From Coniella vitis (lineage: Eukaryota; Ascomycota; Sordariomycetes; Diaporthales; Schizoparmaceae), in assembly GCA_011317545.1 (NCBI GenBank), contig WUJK01000017.1, positions 1 through 64,000 on the forward strand: a stretch of 64,000 nucleotides of DNA. Reading direction: 5' to 3'. The translations under genes were made by a program, and so were the position numbers. The notes below the pieces were generated by a model. That model made no database searches. It was not told the origin of the DNA and saw only the letters and a program-made list of their open reading frames with translations. Below are positions 25,501-37,696 of the stretch, one piece after another (within the stretch, counting starts at the first letter, position 1; the number at the start of each line of letters is the position of its first letter).

Positions 25501-28410
25501 TCCCTTATTCTATTAGGTATTAATTATCGCTAGATCCTTCTCTATAAGCTATCGAGGTTTATCGTATCCTAGGGTAGCTATTACCTTAGCTTTTCTCGAT
25601 TTAGAGGTATATATAAATTCGTTTAAGCCCCTATTATCTAGGTATCGCTTAGTAACTAAATCCGATCCTACGCCTTTAATTAGAACCGCTTCTTAGGTAT
25701 TCGCTTTATCCTATAAAATATAGCTATTAGTCTAATCGATTCGAGGATTCTCCTTTCTTAACTATAATATACCTAAGATTAGCTTATATTATACGGTATC
25801 CGTAATATCGAAGTTTATTAGTATCGTATATCCGTAGATCGTAACTAATAATTAATTAGATTCTATATCGATAATACCTTAGCTATAAGTAACTTCTATA
25901 CCTTTTATAATACTAAGTTTATAAGGTTTTATCTTCTTCTTCTAAGGTATCCGTTCTCTATTAATAACGCTTAGGGATATAAAGTTTCCTTATACTCTAT
26001 TATCTAGGAGTATTATATAGTATTTATCGTTAATTTATATTATAATTTTCAAATATTCGTATATTAAGCTATCTATTATATAGAGGGACTTTATCGTAAA
26101 TCCTAATCGCTTATTATCCCTTATAAGCGATCCTTACCTTTTAGGTTCTGCTATTTTTATTATACTCTAAGGGCTATTATTTATACTAAGTTCTTAGCTT
26201 ATTATATTCCGTATCGTATATATATTATAGCCTATCGTTATAAGCGCGCTTAATTTTCTTCTTCGGTATATAGAGTCTATACTCCGGGTTTGCTATTCTT
26301 AATAATATAGTAGATTCGTATTTTATCTACTATATATTCTACGTAATCTACGCTCTTATAGAAGCTATAGTACGTAGGTTCCGCGTATACGGGCTTTACG
26401 CGCTTTTCCCTTCGCTTTTATTCGCATATTCTATACTAATAGAGCGCTTTTTCTTACGCGTAAGGTACGTACTAGGGTATCGTATATTAGTACTATTTTA
26501 CTTATCGTATAGTATATTTATAGGGGGTATTATATATAAGGCTAATATTAGCGTAGTTTCCCCTTATTCTAAGTATTTTATAATAGTCGCTATTATTATT
26601 ATCGTAGGCGATAATATTATACCCTTCGCGCGTAAGGAACTATTCGTTAGTTACCTTATATTTAAAGTATTATCTATAATTATATATAATATAGGCAAAC
26701 TATACGATCTAATAGTATTTTTCGTAAAGGTAATTAATTTATATATCTTCCTATATAAGGGGGGTTTCGTTTTAATAAGATATTATTCGGAATAGTTCTC
26801 TAAGTATAATACTATAGATAAGGTAGTATATATCTCCTTTATCGATATCTCCGTCCGTAGAGCTTTCTAATTCTAAGCTCGTTTCTTCGTTAATAGTTTA
26901 GGCGCTAGTATCCTAATTAATATAGAGCGTTTCCTATTATTCTATAATTTCCGTAATATTATTCTACGAGATATCCGTTTCGTTAGGTAGTTTATACCCT
27001 TTTATATCGTACTAATAGGGGTATTCCCTAATAAGCTAGGCTTACTACTCTATTACTAGTCTTTCGAATAGATTATTATCTATAAAAAGGGGTATTCTCT
27101 AAATAACTATAATTTATCGTTCTTTATAAGGTTTCTAAGGGAACTATCCTAAGCCTTACTTTACCGAAAGGTATATTATATAATTATCCTTATAATAGAA
27201 GGTCTAGTTAAGGAGTCTATAATCGGAGTTATCCGATACTTACTCTAGAAGCTAATTTTAGCTAGGAGTAGAGTCTATAATCTTACGTATTATAATATTA
27301 GCTTATCGTCCTTCGGGGACTTTCTTAAATTCTCTAGGTTTCTTAGGTTATCGGTATTCTCGTATAAAGTAGCCTATTTTACTATAGTTAAAGTATTCCT
27401 TACTTATAGGTTTACACTAAGCTATATCGAGCTTTATAAGTCCTATATATATAGTACCGCTAACTACTATACTTTATTACTAGAAGCTACGGTTAGTTAT
27501 CTATTAAATCCGCCGTCCTATATTAACGTAATTCCTCTATATAATATAGCTTCCTCCTTTCTTACTTTTCTCTATACGTTTTTCGTAGAAACGGTTATCG
27601 ATACGGATAACGTTATTACTAAATATCGTAAAATCTTTAGGCTAGTCCTATTTAGAGATTTCGTCCTTAACCTTATCCTTAAGTCCTTTATAATAATATT
27701 CTATAAGGTTCTTATCTTCCTAAGGGAGATATACTAAGAGTTACTTAAAGCAGACTATATAAGCTAAAGTAGATTTATTCTACTTAAGTTCTATAAGTTA
27801 TTATACTATAGTTCGTTCTTTATTAGGATTATTAAATATTTCCTTAAGGATATATTCGAATCCTACGAATAAATCGAATATATTCTTAATAGTTATCTTA
27901 TATTAATCGAGGTTACCTAGGTATTTAATATAGTTACGGAGTAAGGGTTTATACTAGATAAGTATATCTTTTTCGAGTTATATACCGGCTAGGATAATTT
28001 TATCGGGTTTAGTAGAGAATTAAGCTATATTATATAGGAAGTATACCTTATAATAGGTAAGGAACCCTTAAAGTATCTTTTAATTACCGTTATATATAAT
28101 AGGTTTATCTATCTTATAGCTATTACCGGTATTTTAAATAATAAGCGCTAGGGGTATAGCGGCTATAGCTTAATATTATTCGAGCTATTAGGCCTGCCTA
28201 CGGATAATACGATTCTATTACTCCTAGTTCTATTAGAGTATAGCGAGTTATTAAATAAGTTCGATTAATTAGTATATTATATCTTCCTAAGTTATAACCT
28301 AATAACGCCCTTCTCCTAAGGTAGATAGGATAGGAGTTTAAGGAGCTATTATTATACTTAATATTACCTAAGAGGTATATATAAACCGTCCTAAATAAGA
28401 GTTATAAAAA

Positions 28411-28893
28411 TATAATAATCCTTACCTAAATCCCTAATTCTAGAAGTACCTATAAGTTATATATTAGTAGGAGGGGAAGTATTACCTTTAAGTCTCCGTA
28501 CGTTTATCGAGTAATATTAAGTATTATAAGTAATTAAGAGGGATTACCCTATTATATAAAATAATACTTAGATTTATAACTAAAGATTATAAGGAAACTA
28601 TCTAATATTAAGCTATAAACTCCTATCCTTATATCCTTCTATTATTAACTGCTATTCCCTAAATAGTGCCTTAGACCGACGATATCGCTTATCGACTATT
28701 GCGGTCTAAGTCGATAGAGTTATAGTGCGGTCCTTACGGTCTACCCTTATCCTATATAACCCTAACCCTGGTTATATTATCTAGTATAACTTTATTATAT
28801 AAGAGATCCCTATCGGTCCGTTAAGGTTCCGATTTGCTAGTATATAGTTGCGCTGGCCTGTTCCTGTAACCTGTATAACCGTAGGTTATAATA
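28411..28893 (-). repeat. 5' LTR of copy B
   Basis: 483 bp. It contains the hairpin-forming central segment TTAGACCG..CGGTCTAA shared with the 3' LTR and with copy D, and a CCCTAACCCT run that is part of the LTR rather than a telomere. Confidence 0.85.
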
Positions 28894-29226
28894 TCTCGTT
28901 ATCCGAGTTATCTACCGAGTATATAATCTAATACGTTTATCTCGATCTCGAAAACTTTATCTTAGTCTACTTCGACTAGGATTAGTTCTAATATAACTAC
29001 GTCCTTAATTATACTAAAGGCTTTCTATACTTATTCGTTCTAATTAAAGGTAGTATCCTTTTTTATAAGTTCTATAAGTAGTACTATAATACTACTATAG
29101 TTCTTAATAAATTATCGGTAGAAGTTAGTATAGCTTAAGAAGGCTCTAACGTCTTTAATATTTTAAGGTATAGGCTAGTCCCTAACTACCTATACTTTAT
29201 CTTTCTATATTCGTATATACCCTAGT

Positions 29227-29357
29227 TGTTATAACCTAGTCCCTCGTAGCACTATATATACGGTTGGAAGGAATAATTAGATAGAGATTCTGATTATTAG
29301 TTGATCTTTTATAAGGTCTATATAGTATAGCGGTACCTTCCAACGCTTATTATTACA
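29227..29357 (+). repeat. 5' LTR of the TRIM-like element
   Basis: 131 bp. It contains a 9-bp inverted repeat (GTTGGAAGG 29263-29271, CCTTCCAAC 29336-29344), the 14-nt arm complementary to the primer-binding position, and a pol III box-A-like TAGTATAGCGG (29323-29333; TGGTGTAGCGG in the other LTR). Confidence 0.85.
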
Positions 29358-29359
29358 TT

Positions 29360-29373
29360 ATAATCAGAATCTC
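29360..29373 (+). promoter_or_regulatory. Putative self-priming primer-binding site
   Basis: ATAATCAGAATCTC lies two bases after the 5' LTR, where a primer-binding site belongs. It pairs over 14 nt with GAGATTCTGATTAT at 29284-29297. In Tf1-type elements the transcript's own 5' end primes reverse transcription in this way; transfer to this element is inference. Confidence 0.5.
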
Positions 29374-29575
29374 CGGGTGCAGCTAAGGTTATAGGTTCGA
29401 TCCCTAACTTAGTTAATTGGTTTTCGGGCTTCCGGGAAGCTCGGAAGTTAATTAGGTGCTTATAGACCGCGACTATAACGCTAACTAAGCCTTATCACCT
29501 TAGTACGTTATATAGGCCTAGGGGTTAACCGTATACTTCTAAGTTCGGGATAAACTTACTTAGAAGGGAGATAAT

Positions 29576-29705
29576 ATTATAACCTAGTCCCTTATAGTAC
29601 TATATATACGGTTGGAAGGAATAATTAGATAGAGATTCTGATTATTAGTTAATCTTTTGCAAAGTCTATATGGTGTAGCGGTACCTTCCAACGCTTATTA
29701 TTATA
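29576..29705 (+). repeat. 3' LTR of the TRIM-like element
   Basis: 130 bp, matching the 5' LTR with mainly C/T and G/A differences; ends directly at the CTAGT duplication. Confidence 0.85.
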
Positions 29706-30056
29706 CTAGTATAATAGTATATCCGAGGTAGTTAACTTCTTAAGTATTCCAGTTATATTTAGTAGATTCTACTAAAATCTTATTATCTTAGAGGATTTAT
29801 AGGATTATCGTAATATATTTCTAGTATTCTTCGAATATCTTTAAGTAAATAAGGATATTATCTAGGTAAGCGATTATAAAATAGTCGAGGTATTCGTATA
29901 AAATAAAGTTTATTATTTCCTAGAATAATATAGGGGCGTTAGTAAGTCCGAATAGTATAATAAGATATTCGAAATATCCGTAGTATATTCTAAACGCTAT
30001 TTTCTATTCTTCTCCGGGTTTAATACGAATATATATATATCCTTCTTTAAGGTCGA

Positions 30057-30539
30057 TATTATAACCCACGGTTATATAGGTTATAGGAATAGGCTAGCGC
30101 AACTATATACCAGCAAATCGGAACCTTAAAGGACCGATAGGGATCTCTTATATAATAAAGTTATACTAGATAATATAACTAGGGTTAGGGTTATATAGGA
30201 TAAGGGTAGACCGTAAGGACCGTACTATAACTTTATCGACTTAAACCGTAATAGTCGACGAGCGATATCGTCGGTCTAAGGCATTATTTAGAGAATAGCA
30301 GTTAATAATAAAAGGATATAAGGATAGGAGTTTATAGCTTAATATTAGATAGTTTCCTTATAATCTTTAGTTATAAATCTAAGTATTATTTTATATAATA
30401 GGGTAATCCCTCTTAATCACTTATAATACTTAATATTACTCGATAAACGTACGGAGACTTAAAGGTAATACTTCCCCGCCTACTAATATATAATTTATAA
30501 GTACTTCGAGAATTAGGGATTTAGGTAAGGATTATTATA
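30057..30539 (+). repeat. 5' LTR of copy D
   Basis: 483 bp, TATTATAACC..ATTATTATA after RIP. No primer-binding site complementary to a tRNA was recognised in the bases that follow. Confidence 0.88.
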
Positions 30540-33500
30540 TTTTTATAACTCTTATTTAGGACGGTTTATATATACCTCTTAGGTAATATTAAATATAGTA
30601 ATAGCTCCTTAAACTCCTACCCCGTTTACCTTAAGAGAAGGATATTATTAGATTATAACTTAGGAAGATATAATACGCTAATTAATCGAACTTATTTAAT
30701 AACTCGTTATACTCTAATAGAATTAAGAGTAATAGAATCGTACTATCCGTAGGTAGGCCTAATAGCTCGAATAATACTAAGCTATAGCCGCTATACCCCT
30801 AACGCCTATTATTTAAAATACCGGTAACGGCTATAAGATAGATAAACCTATTATATATAACGGTAACTAAAAGACGCTTTAAGGGTTCCTTACCTATTAT
30901 AAGGTATACTTCCTATATAATATAGCTTAATTCTCTACTAAACCCGATAAAATTATCCTAGCCGGTATATAATTCGAAAAAGATACGCTTATCTAGTATA
31001 AACCCTTACTTTATAACTATATTAAATACCTAGGTAACCTCGATTAATATAAGACGATTATTAAGAATATATTCGATTTATTTATAGGGTTCGAATATAT
31101 CCTTAAGGAAATATTTAGCGATCTTAACGAAGAACGAACTATAATATAATAACTTATAAAACTTAAGCAGAATAAGTCTACTTTAGCCTATACGGTCCGC
31201 TTTAAGTAACTCTTAATATACCTCCCTTAGGAAGATAAGAACCTTATAGAATATTATTATAGAGGATTTAAGGATAAGGTTAAGGACGAAATCTCTAAGT
31301 AGGATTAGCTTAAAGACTTTACGATATTTAGTAATAACGCTATCCGTATCGATAACCGTTTCTACGAAAGATATATAAAGAAAAGTAAGAAAGGAGGAAG
31401 CTATACTATATAAAGGAATTACGCTAATATAAGACGGCGGATTTAATAGATAACTAACTATAGCTTTTAGTAATAAGGTACGGTAATTAGTAGTATTATA
31501 TATATAAAACCTATAGAGCTCGATATAGCTTAGCGTAAACCTATAAGTAAGGAATACTTTAACTATAGTAAGATAGGCTACTTTATATAAGAATACCGAT
31601 AACCTAAGAAACCTAGAGAATTTAAGAAAGTCCCCGAAGGACGATAAGCTAATATTATAATACGTAAGACTATAGACTCTACTTTTAGCTAAAACTAGCT
31701 TCTAGAGTAAATATCGGACGATTCCGATTATAGACTCCTTAACTAAACCTTCTATTATAAGGATAATTATATAATATACCTCTCGGTAAAGTAAGGCTTA
31801 GGATAATTCCCTTAGAAACCTCGTAAGGAATAATAAATTATAGTTACCTAAAGAATACCCCTCTCTATAGATAACGATCTATTCGAAAGACTAGTAATAA
31901 AATAGTAAGCCTAGCTTATTAGGGAATACCCCTATTAGCGTAATATAAAAGGGTATAAACTACCTAATAAAACGGATATCTTATAGAGTAATATTACGGA
32001 AATTATAGAATAATAGGAAACGCTCTATATTAGTTAGGATACTAGCGCTTAAACTATTAATAAAGAAATAAGCTTAGAATTAGAAAGCTTTATAGACGGA
32101 GATATCGATAAAGGAAACGTATACTACCTTATCTATAGTATTATACTTAGAGAACTATTCCGAATAATATCTTATTAAGACGAAACCCCTTTCGTATAAG
32201 AAGACGTACGAATTAATTACCTCTACGAAAAATACTATTAGATCGTATAGTTTACCTATATTATATATAATTACAGATAATACTTTAAATATAAGGTAAC
32301 TAACGAATAGTTCCCTATACGCGAGATAAGGTATAGTATTATCGCTTATAATAACGATAATAGCGATTATTATAAAGTATTTAGAATAAGGGGAAACTAC
32401 GCTAGTATTAGCCTTATATATAATACCCCCTATAAATATATTACGCGATAAGTAAAATAGTACTAATATATAATACCCTAATATATACCTTATACGTAAG
32501 AAAAAGCGCTCGATTAGTATAGAATATACGAATAAAAGCGAAAGGAAAAGCGCGTAAAGCCCGTATACGCGGAACCTATATACTATAGCTTCTATAAGAG
32601 CGTAGACTATATAGAATATATAGCAGATAAAGTACGAATCTATTATATTATTAAGAATAGTAAACCCGGAGTATAAACTCCGTATACCGAAGAAGAAAAT
32701 TAAGCGTACTTATAACGATAGGCTATAATATATATACGATACGGAATATAATAAGCTAAAAACCTAGTATAGATAATAGCCCTTAGAGTATAGTAAGAAT
32801 AGTAAAACCTAAAAGGTAAGGATCGCTTATAAGGGATAATAAGCGATTAGGACTTACGATAAAGTCCCTTTATACGATAGATAGCCCGATATACGAATAT
32901 TTGAAAATCGTAGTACGAATTAACGATAAATATTATATAGTACTCCTAGATAGCGGAGTATAAGGAAACTTTATATTCCTAAGTATTATTTATAGAGAAC
33001 GGATACCTTAGAAGAAGAAGATAGAACCCTATAAACTTAGTACCGTAGAAGGTATAGAAGTTACTTATAGCTAAGGTATTATTAATATAGAATCTAATTA
33101 ATTACTAGTTACGATCTACGGACGTATAATACTAATAAACTTCGATATTATAGATACCGTATAATACGAGCTAATCTTAGGTATATTATAGTTAAGAAAG
33201 GAAAATCCTCGAATCGATTAGACTAATAGTTATATTTTATAGGATAAAGCAGATACCTAAGAAGCGGTTATAATTAAAGGCGTAGGATCGGATTTAGTTA
33301 TTAAGCGATATCTAGATAATAGGGGCTTAAACGAATTTATATATACCTTTAAATCGAGAAGAGCTAAAGCGATAGCTACCCTAAGATACGATAAACCTTA
33401 ATAGCTTATAAAGAAGGATTTAGCGATAGTTAATACCTAATAAAATAAGGGATATAATAGATTAGGATACGATATAATAGGATTCTATAGATAATAGGAT

Positions 33501-36500
33501 ATATTATTGCGATAAGTTCTAGAAGGAACTAAGTATATATAACGATATCTCTTTATAATAGTAACTATATAAAACGAAGATACGTTTAGAGACCTCTCCG
33601 GTATACTAGAAGAGTATCGGAAGTTTATAAAACTATTTTAAGGAAAATTCGATAAGGGCTTATTAGAGTATAGCCTATATAACTATAAGATCCTACTTAA
33701 AGAAGGAGAATAACTAAAGTTCTTCCCTATCTATAGATTAGATAAGGATAAACTTAAAGTACTTAGAGAATATATCGACGAAAATCTTAAGAAAGGCTAT
33801 ATTAGACCCTCCTATTTACTAGTAGGATACCTAATCCTATTTATACTAAAGAAAAACGGTAAACTACGATTATACGTTAACTATCGGCAACTTAACGATA
33901 TTATAATTAAGAATCGGTACCCCTTACCTCTCTTTAAAGAACTTAGAGATAGACTTAGAGGAGCCTAATAGTTTATAGCCCTCGACCTTAAAGAAGGATA
34001 TATATATATTTATATTAAACCCGGAGAAGAATAGAAAATAGCGTTTAGAATATATTACGGATATTTCGAATATCTTATTATACTATTTAGACTTACTAAC
34101 GCCCCTATATTATTCTAGGAAATAATAAACTTTATCTTATATAAATACCTCGACTATTTTATAATCGCTTACCTAGATAATATCCTTATTTACTTAAAGA
34201 TATTCGAGGAATACTAAAAGTATATTACGATAATCCTATAAATCCTCTAAAATAATAAGATTTTAATAAAGCCTACTAAATATAACTAGAATACTTAAGA
34301 AGTTAACTACTTTAAATATACTATTATACTAGTATATATATAAATATAGAAAGATAAAGTATAGGTAGTTAGGGATTAGCTTATACCTTAGAATATTAAG
34401 GATATTAAAGCCTTCTTAGGCTATACTAACTTCTACCGATAATTTATTAAGAATTATAGTAATATTATAGTACTACTTACGGAACTTACGAAAAAGGATA
34501 TTACCTTTAACTAGAACGAATAAGTATAGAAACCCTTTAGTATAATTAAGGATATAATTATATTAAAACTAATCCTAATCGAAGTAGATTAAGATAAAGT
34601 TTTCGAGATCGAAATAAATATATTAGATTATATACTCGGTAGATAATTCGGATAACGAGATAATAAAGGATAATTATAGATAGTTAGTAACTTTAGTAAG
34701 AAGCTAAACGGATTAGAATTTAACTACAGAACGCCTAATTAAGAACTTATAGTAATAATAGAAGCCTTTAGGGAATAGCGATATTACCTTATCGGCGTAA
34801 AATAATAAATTCTTATATATACGGATTATAAAAACCTTTAGGTATTTACCTTAATAAAGCAGCTTAATAAACGATAAGTTAGATAGTACGAATTTCTATT
34901 AGAATTCGACTTTAAGATTATCTACCGTAAAGGTAAAGAAAACGAACGAGTAGACGCTCTTAGTAAACGGTTAGATTATAAGGATAGTAATAGTAAAGAC
35001 TAAGATATTATAGTAATCTTTAAGGAAGATTCGGAAGGTAACCTTACTATACTATCTATTACTAAGGAACTTAATATAATACTACGTATTAAAGGAGAAA
35101 TACCTAACCTTAATAACCTAATAATATTAGAATAAAACGACTTTATTAGAAGTATCTATAGTATACTAGTATATAAATACTAAGAAATTAGAGCAACTTA
35201 TAAAAGGATTTAACGTTATTAGAATCTACTAAACCTTAAGAAACGAGTTACGGATATCGTTAATAACTACGATATATATAAACGGAATAAGATAGAATAA
35301 TATAAACCTTACGGATTATTATAACCTCTACTAATACCTACGACTATTTAGATATCTATTAGTCTAGACTTTATTACTAAGCTACCCCTCTTACGAAAAC
35401 CCTTAACTTAGGTATAGTACGATAGTATCTTAATAGTAGTTTATAAACTAAGTAAATACGTATACTTCCTACTATATAAGGAAAGTAGTACTATAGAAGA
35501 ACTCGTATATATATTCCTCCGTATTATTATCGCTAACTACGGAATACCTTAGGAAATTATATTAGATAGAGATAGAAAATTCGTATCGAAATTCTAGATC
35601 TTACTTACTAAATACCTCGGAACGATATAATATATATCTACGGTATTTTATCCTTAGATAGACGGATAAACGGAATATACTAACTAGATTATAGAATAAT
35701 ATCTATAATACTATATTAACTACGAATAAGATAATTAGATCGAACTTTTACTAACTACGTAGTTCGCTTATAATAACGTAGATACGATAAGTATAGAAAA
35801 ATTACTATTCTTCCTACTCTACGGATATAACCCTATAATATACTACGAAATACTATTAGATAGAAACGTAGAAATAGCAGACTAATACGTTAAAAGAATT
35901 AAGTAATTATACGAAGATACTTAACGTATACTTTAGGATATTAAAGAATAAATAATAAAATACGCTAATTAGAAAAGGATTAAGGGACTAATCCTATAAA
36001 AGGGAGATAAAATCTACCTTAACCGTAAAAATATTAAAACTATTAAACCTAGCGATAAACTTAACTATAAAAAACTCGGACCTTATAAAATTATATAATA
36101 GATTTTATTAGGTAATTATAAATTGGAAATCCTATATATATATTTATACCTAGTCTTCTATATTTTACTTCTAAAACTAGCACTAGTAGATATAGAACTT
36201 TCGTACGATATAGATATTATCGAACCAGAATAAGTATAATACGAAGTTAAATAGATTCTCGATTTACGTAAACGCGAATACGGAAAATAATACCTTATTA
36301 AGTAGAAGAATTACGATAATTCGGAAAATATATAGGAACCCCTAAAGAATATCTACTAAGATCTAATTAGGGAATACGAAAATTAGTAAGTAACTTAATA
36401 ACGGATAAAAATAGGGAATTTACTAACGATTAAATAGGCCTCCTTTATTAAAAGCGCTAGCTAGATCTAATAACCTATTAAACTCTACGGTCGATTAGTT

Positions 36501-36588
36501 TATAGTCCTAAATTATAAACTAGAAGCCTTAATACCCTATAAATTACTAATAAGAAAATTAGATAGAGATAACGGAGAAATCCTAGAC

Positions 36589-37213
36589 TAATTAAAATCC
36601 TCTAACATAGTAATTATAAAACCCTTAGGTAATAGGCCTTCGGGAACGGCTAACTCTATAGGACGCCTTATAGCCTTAGCGGCTAAACGCTCCTTCTCTA
36701 ACTCCTCCGCTTTAATATAATCTAACTCTTCGATCGTATCTAAACTATAACGAATAATATACGCTATCTTATTAGCCTATATATAATACTCCTTATATAA
36801 TCGGCGTACTTTCGTAATAGCTTATTTAAGTTCCTCTTTAGTAATATTAAGGGCCGCCTTAGCTAACGAATATTAACGGGTAATTTTTTATATCTATATA
36901 GGAGTTAAGCCCTATATATCGTAGTTTCCCCGCTTATAATAAATATATTCCGAATAGCGAGAAGAATCCTCTTCGGAAGCTAAGTAAGGAACTTAACGGG
37001 ATTAGTAAGAAGAATAGGAGGGTATCTTAGAATAACGATCTAGTACGGATAATTAAAGAGAAGAAATTTATTCGGTTTTCTTATAATAAACCTTATTAAT
37101 TCTCGACGATATAACGAATTAGGAAGGTATAATCCGAAGTAAGAATATTAGGCAGGATTACTTACGGAAATACTATAGGTCTTTAGGGATAAAGACCGAT
37201 AGAAAGGAGATAA
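36589..37213 (-). pseudogene. Antisense ORF in the 3' region of copy D
   Basis: Same antisense frame as in copy B, read on the minus strand from the LTR edge to a stop at 36591-36589, about 208 codons. The helical stretch around the EELEKERLAAEA motif and the PEGPLPEGF-like C-terminus are shared. Interrupting stops are of the kind RIP makes. Function unknown. Confidence 0.55.
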
Positions 37214-37696
37214 TATTATAACCTATAGTTATATAGGTTATAGGAATAAGCTAGTATAATTATATACTAGTAAATCGGAACCTTAACGGACCGATAGGGA
37301 TCTCTTATATAATAAAGTTATACTAGATAATATAACTAGGGTTAGGGTTATATAGGATAAGGGTAGATTATAAGGACCGTATTATAACTCTATCGACTTA
37401 GACTATAATAATCGATAAGCAATATCGTCGGTCTAAGGTATTATTTAGGGAATAGCAGTTAATAATAGAAGGATATAAGGATAGGAGTTTATAGCTTAAT
37501 ATTAGATAGTTTCCTTATAATCTTTAGTTATAAATCTAAGTATTATTTTATATAATAGGGTAATCCCTCTTAATTACTTATAATATTTAATATTGCTCGA
37601 TAAACGTATAGAGACTTAAAGATAATACTTCCCCGCCTACTAATATATAACTTATAGGTACTTCTAGAATCAGGGATTCAGGCAAGGATTATTATA
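37214..37696 (+). repeat. 3' LTR of copy D
   Basis: 483 bp, the same length as the 5' LTR; ends at the target duplication in copy C. Confidence 0.88.

Larger units (their letters stand above)
21199..28893 (-). mobile_element. Ty3/Gypsy chromovirus, copy B (both LTRs present)
   Basis: 7,695 bp with LTRs at 21199-21680 and 28411-28893. On the minus strand: capsid (about 27480-28390), zinc knuckle (about 27350-27400), protease (about 25940-26110), reverse transcriptase (about 24480-25320), RNase H (about 23990-24390), integrase (about 22900-23800), chromodomain (about 22620-22760), then a 3' region with an antisense frame and a tRNA-like segment. A purine-rich tract (rich in GGGAGATAA) borders the 3' LTR. 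RIP has filled the frames with stops. Five-base flanks (TCTAT left, TCTCG right) do not match, so no target duplication is shown; its right edge directly abuts truncated copy C. Confidence 0.9.
29227..29705 (+). mobile_element. TRIM-like small LTR retroelement
   Basis: 479 bp with two 130-131 bp direct LTRs (29227-29357 and 29576-29705), TG..CA type ends (TGTTATAACC..TTATTACA) and an exact 5-bp target duplication CTAGT (29222-29226 and 29706-29710). A purine tract (AGAAGGGAGATAA) precedes the 3' LTR and resembles that of the large Gypsy family here, so the same machinery could mobilise it. The 219-bp interior has no coding frame. 29360-29373, just after the 5' LTR, is the perfect reverse complement of 29284-29297 inside that LTR. 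LTR differences are transitions. It sits within the reverse transcriptase of copy C. Confidence 0.88.
30057..37696 (+). mobile_element. Ty3/Gypsy chromovirus, copy D (complete, inverted)
   Basis: 7,640 bp with two 483-bp LTRs, inserted into copy C with target duplication GTCGA/ATCGA (30052-30056, 37697-37701). Plus-strand order: capsid (about 30660-31400), zinc knuckle (31549-31596, cysteines turned to Tyr by RIP), protease with LLDSG (about 32943-32957), reverse transcriptase with YLDN-ILIY (34170-34193), RNase H (about 34560-34960), integrase (about 35080-36100, catalytic region near 35645-35690) and chromodomain (36235-36350). A purine tract GAAAGGAGATAA precedes the 3' LTR. Many stops; inactive. 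The integrase-chromodomain order places the family in the chromoviruses. Confidence 0.92.
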
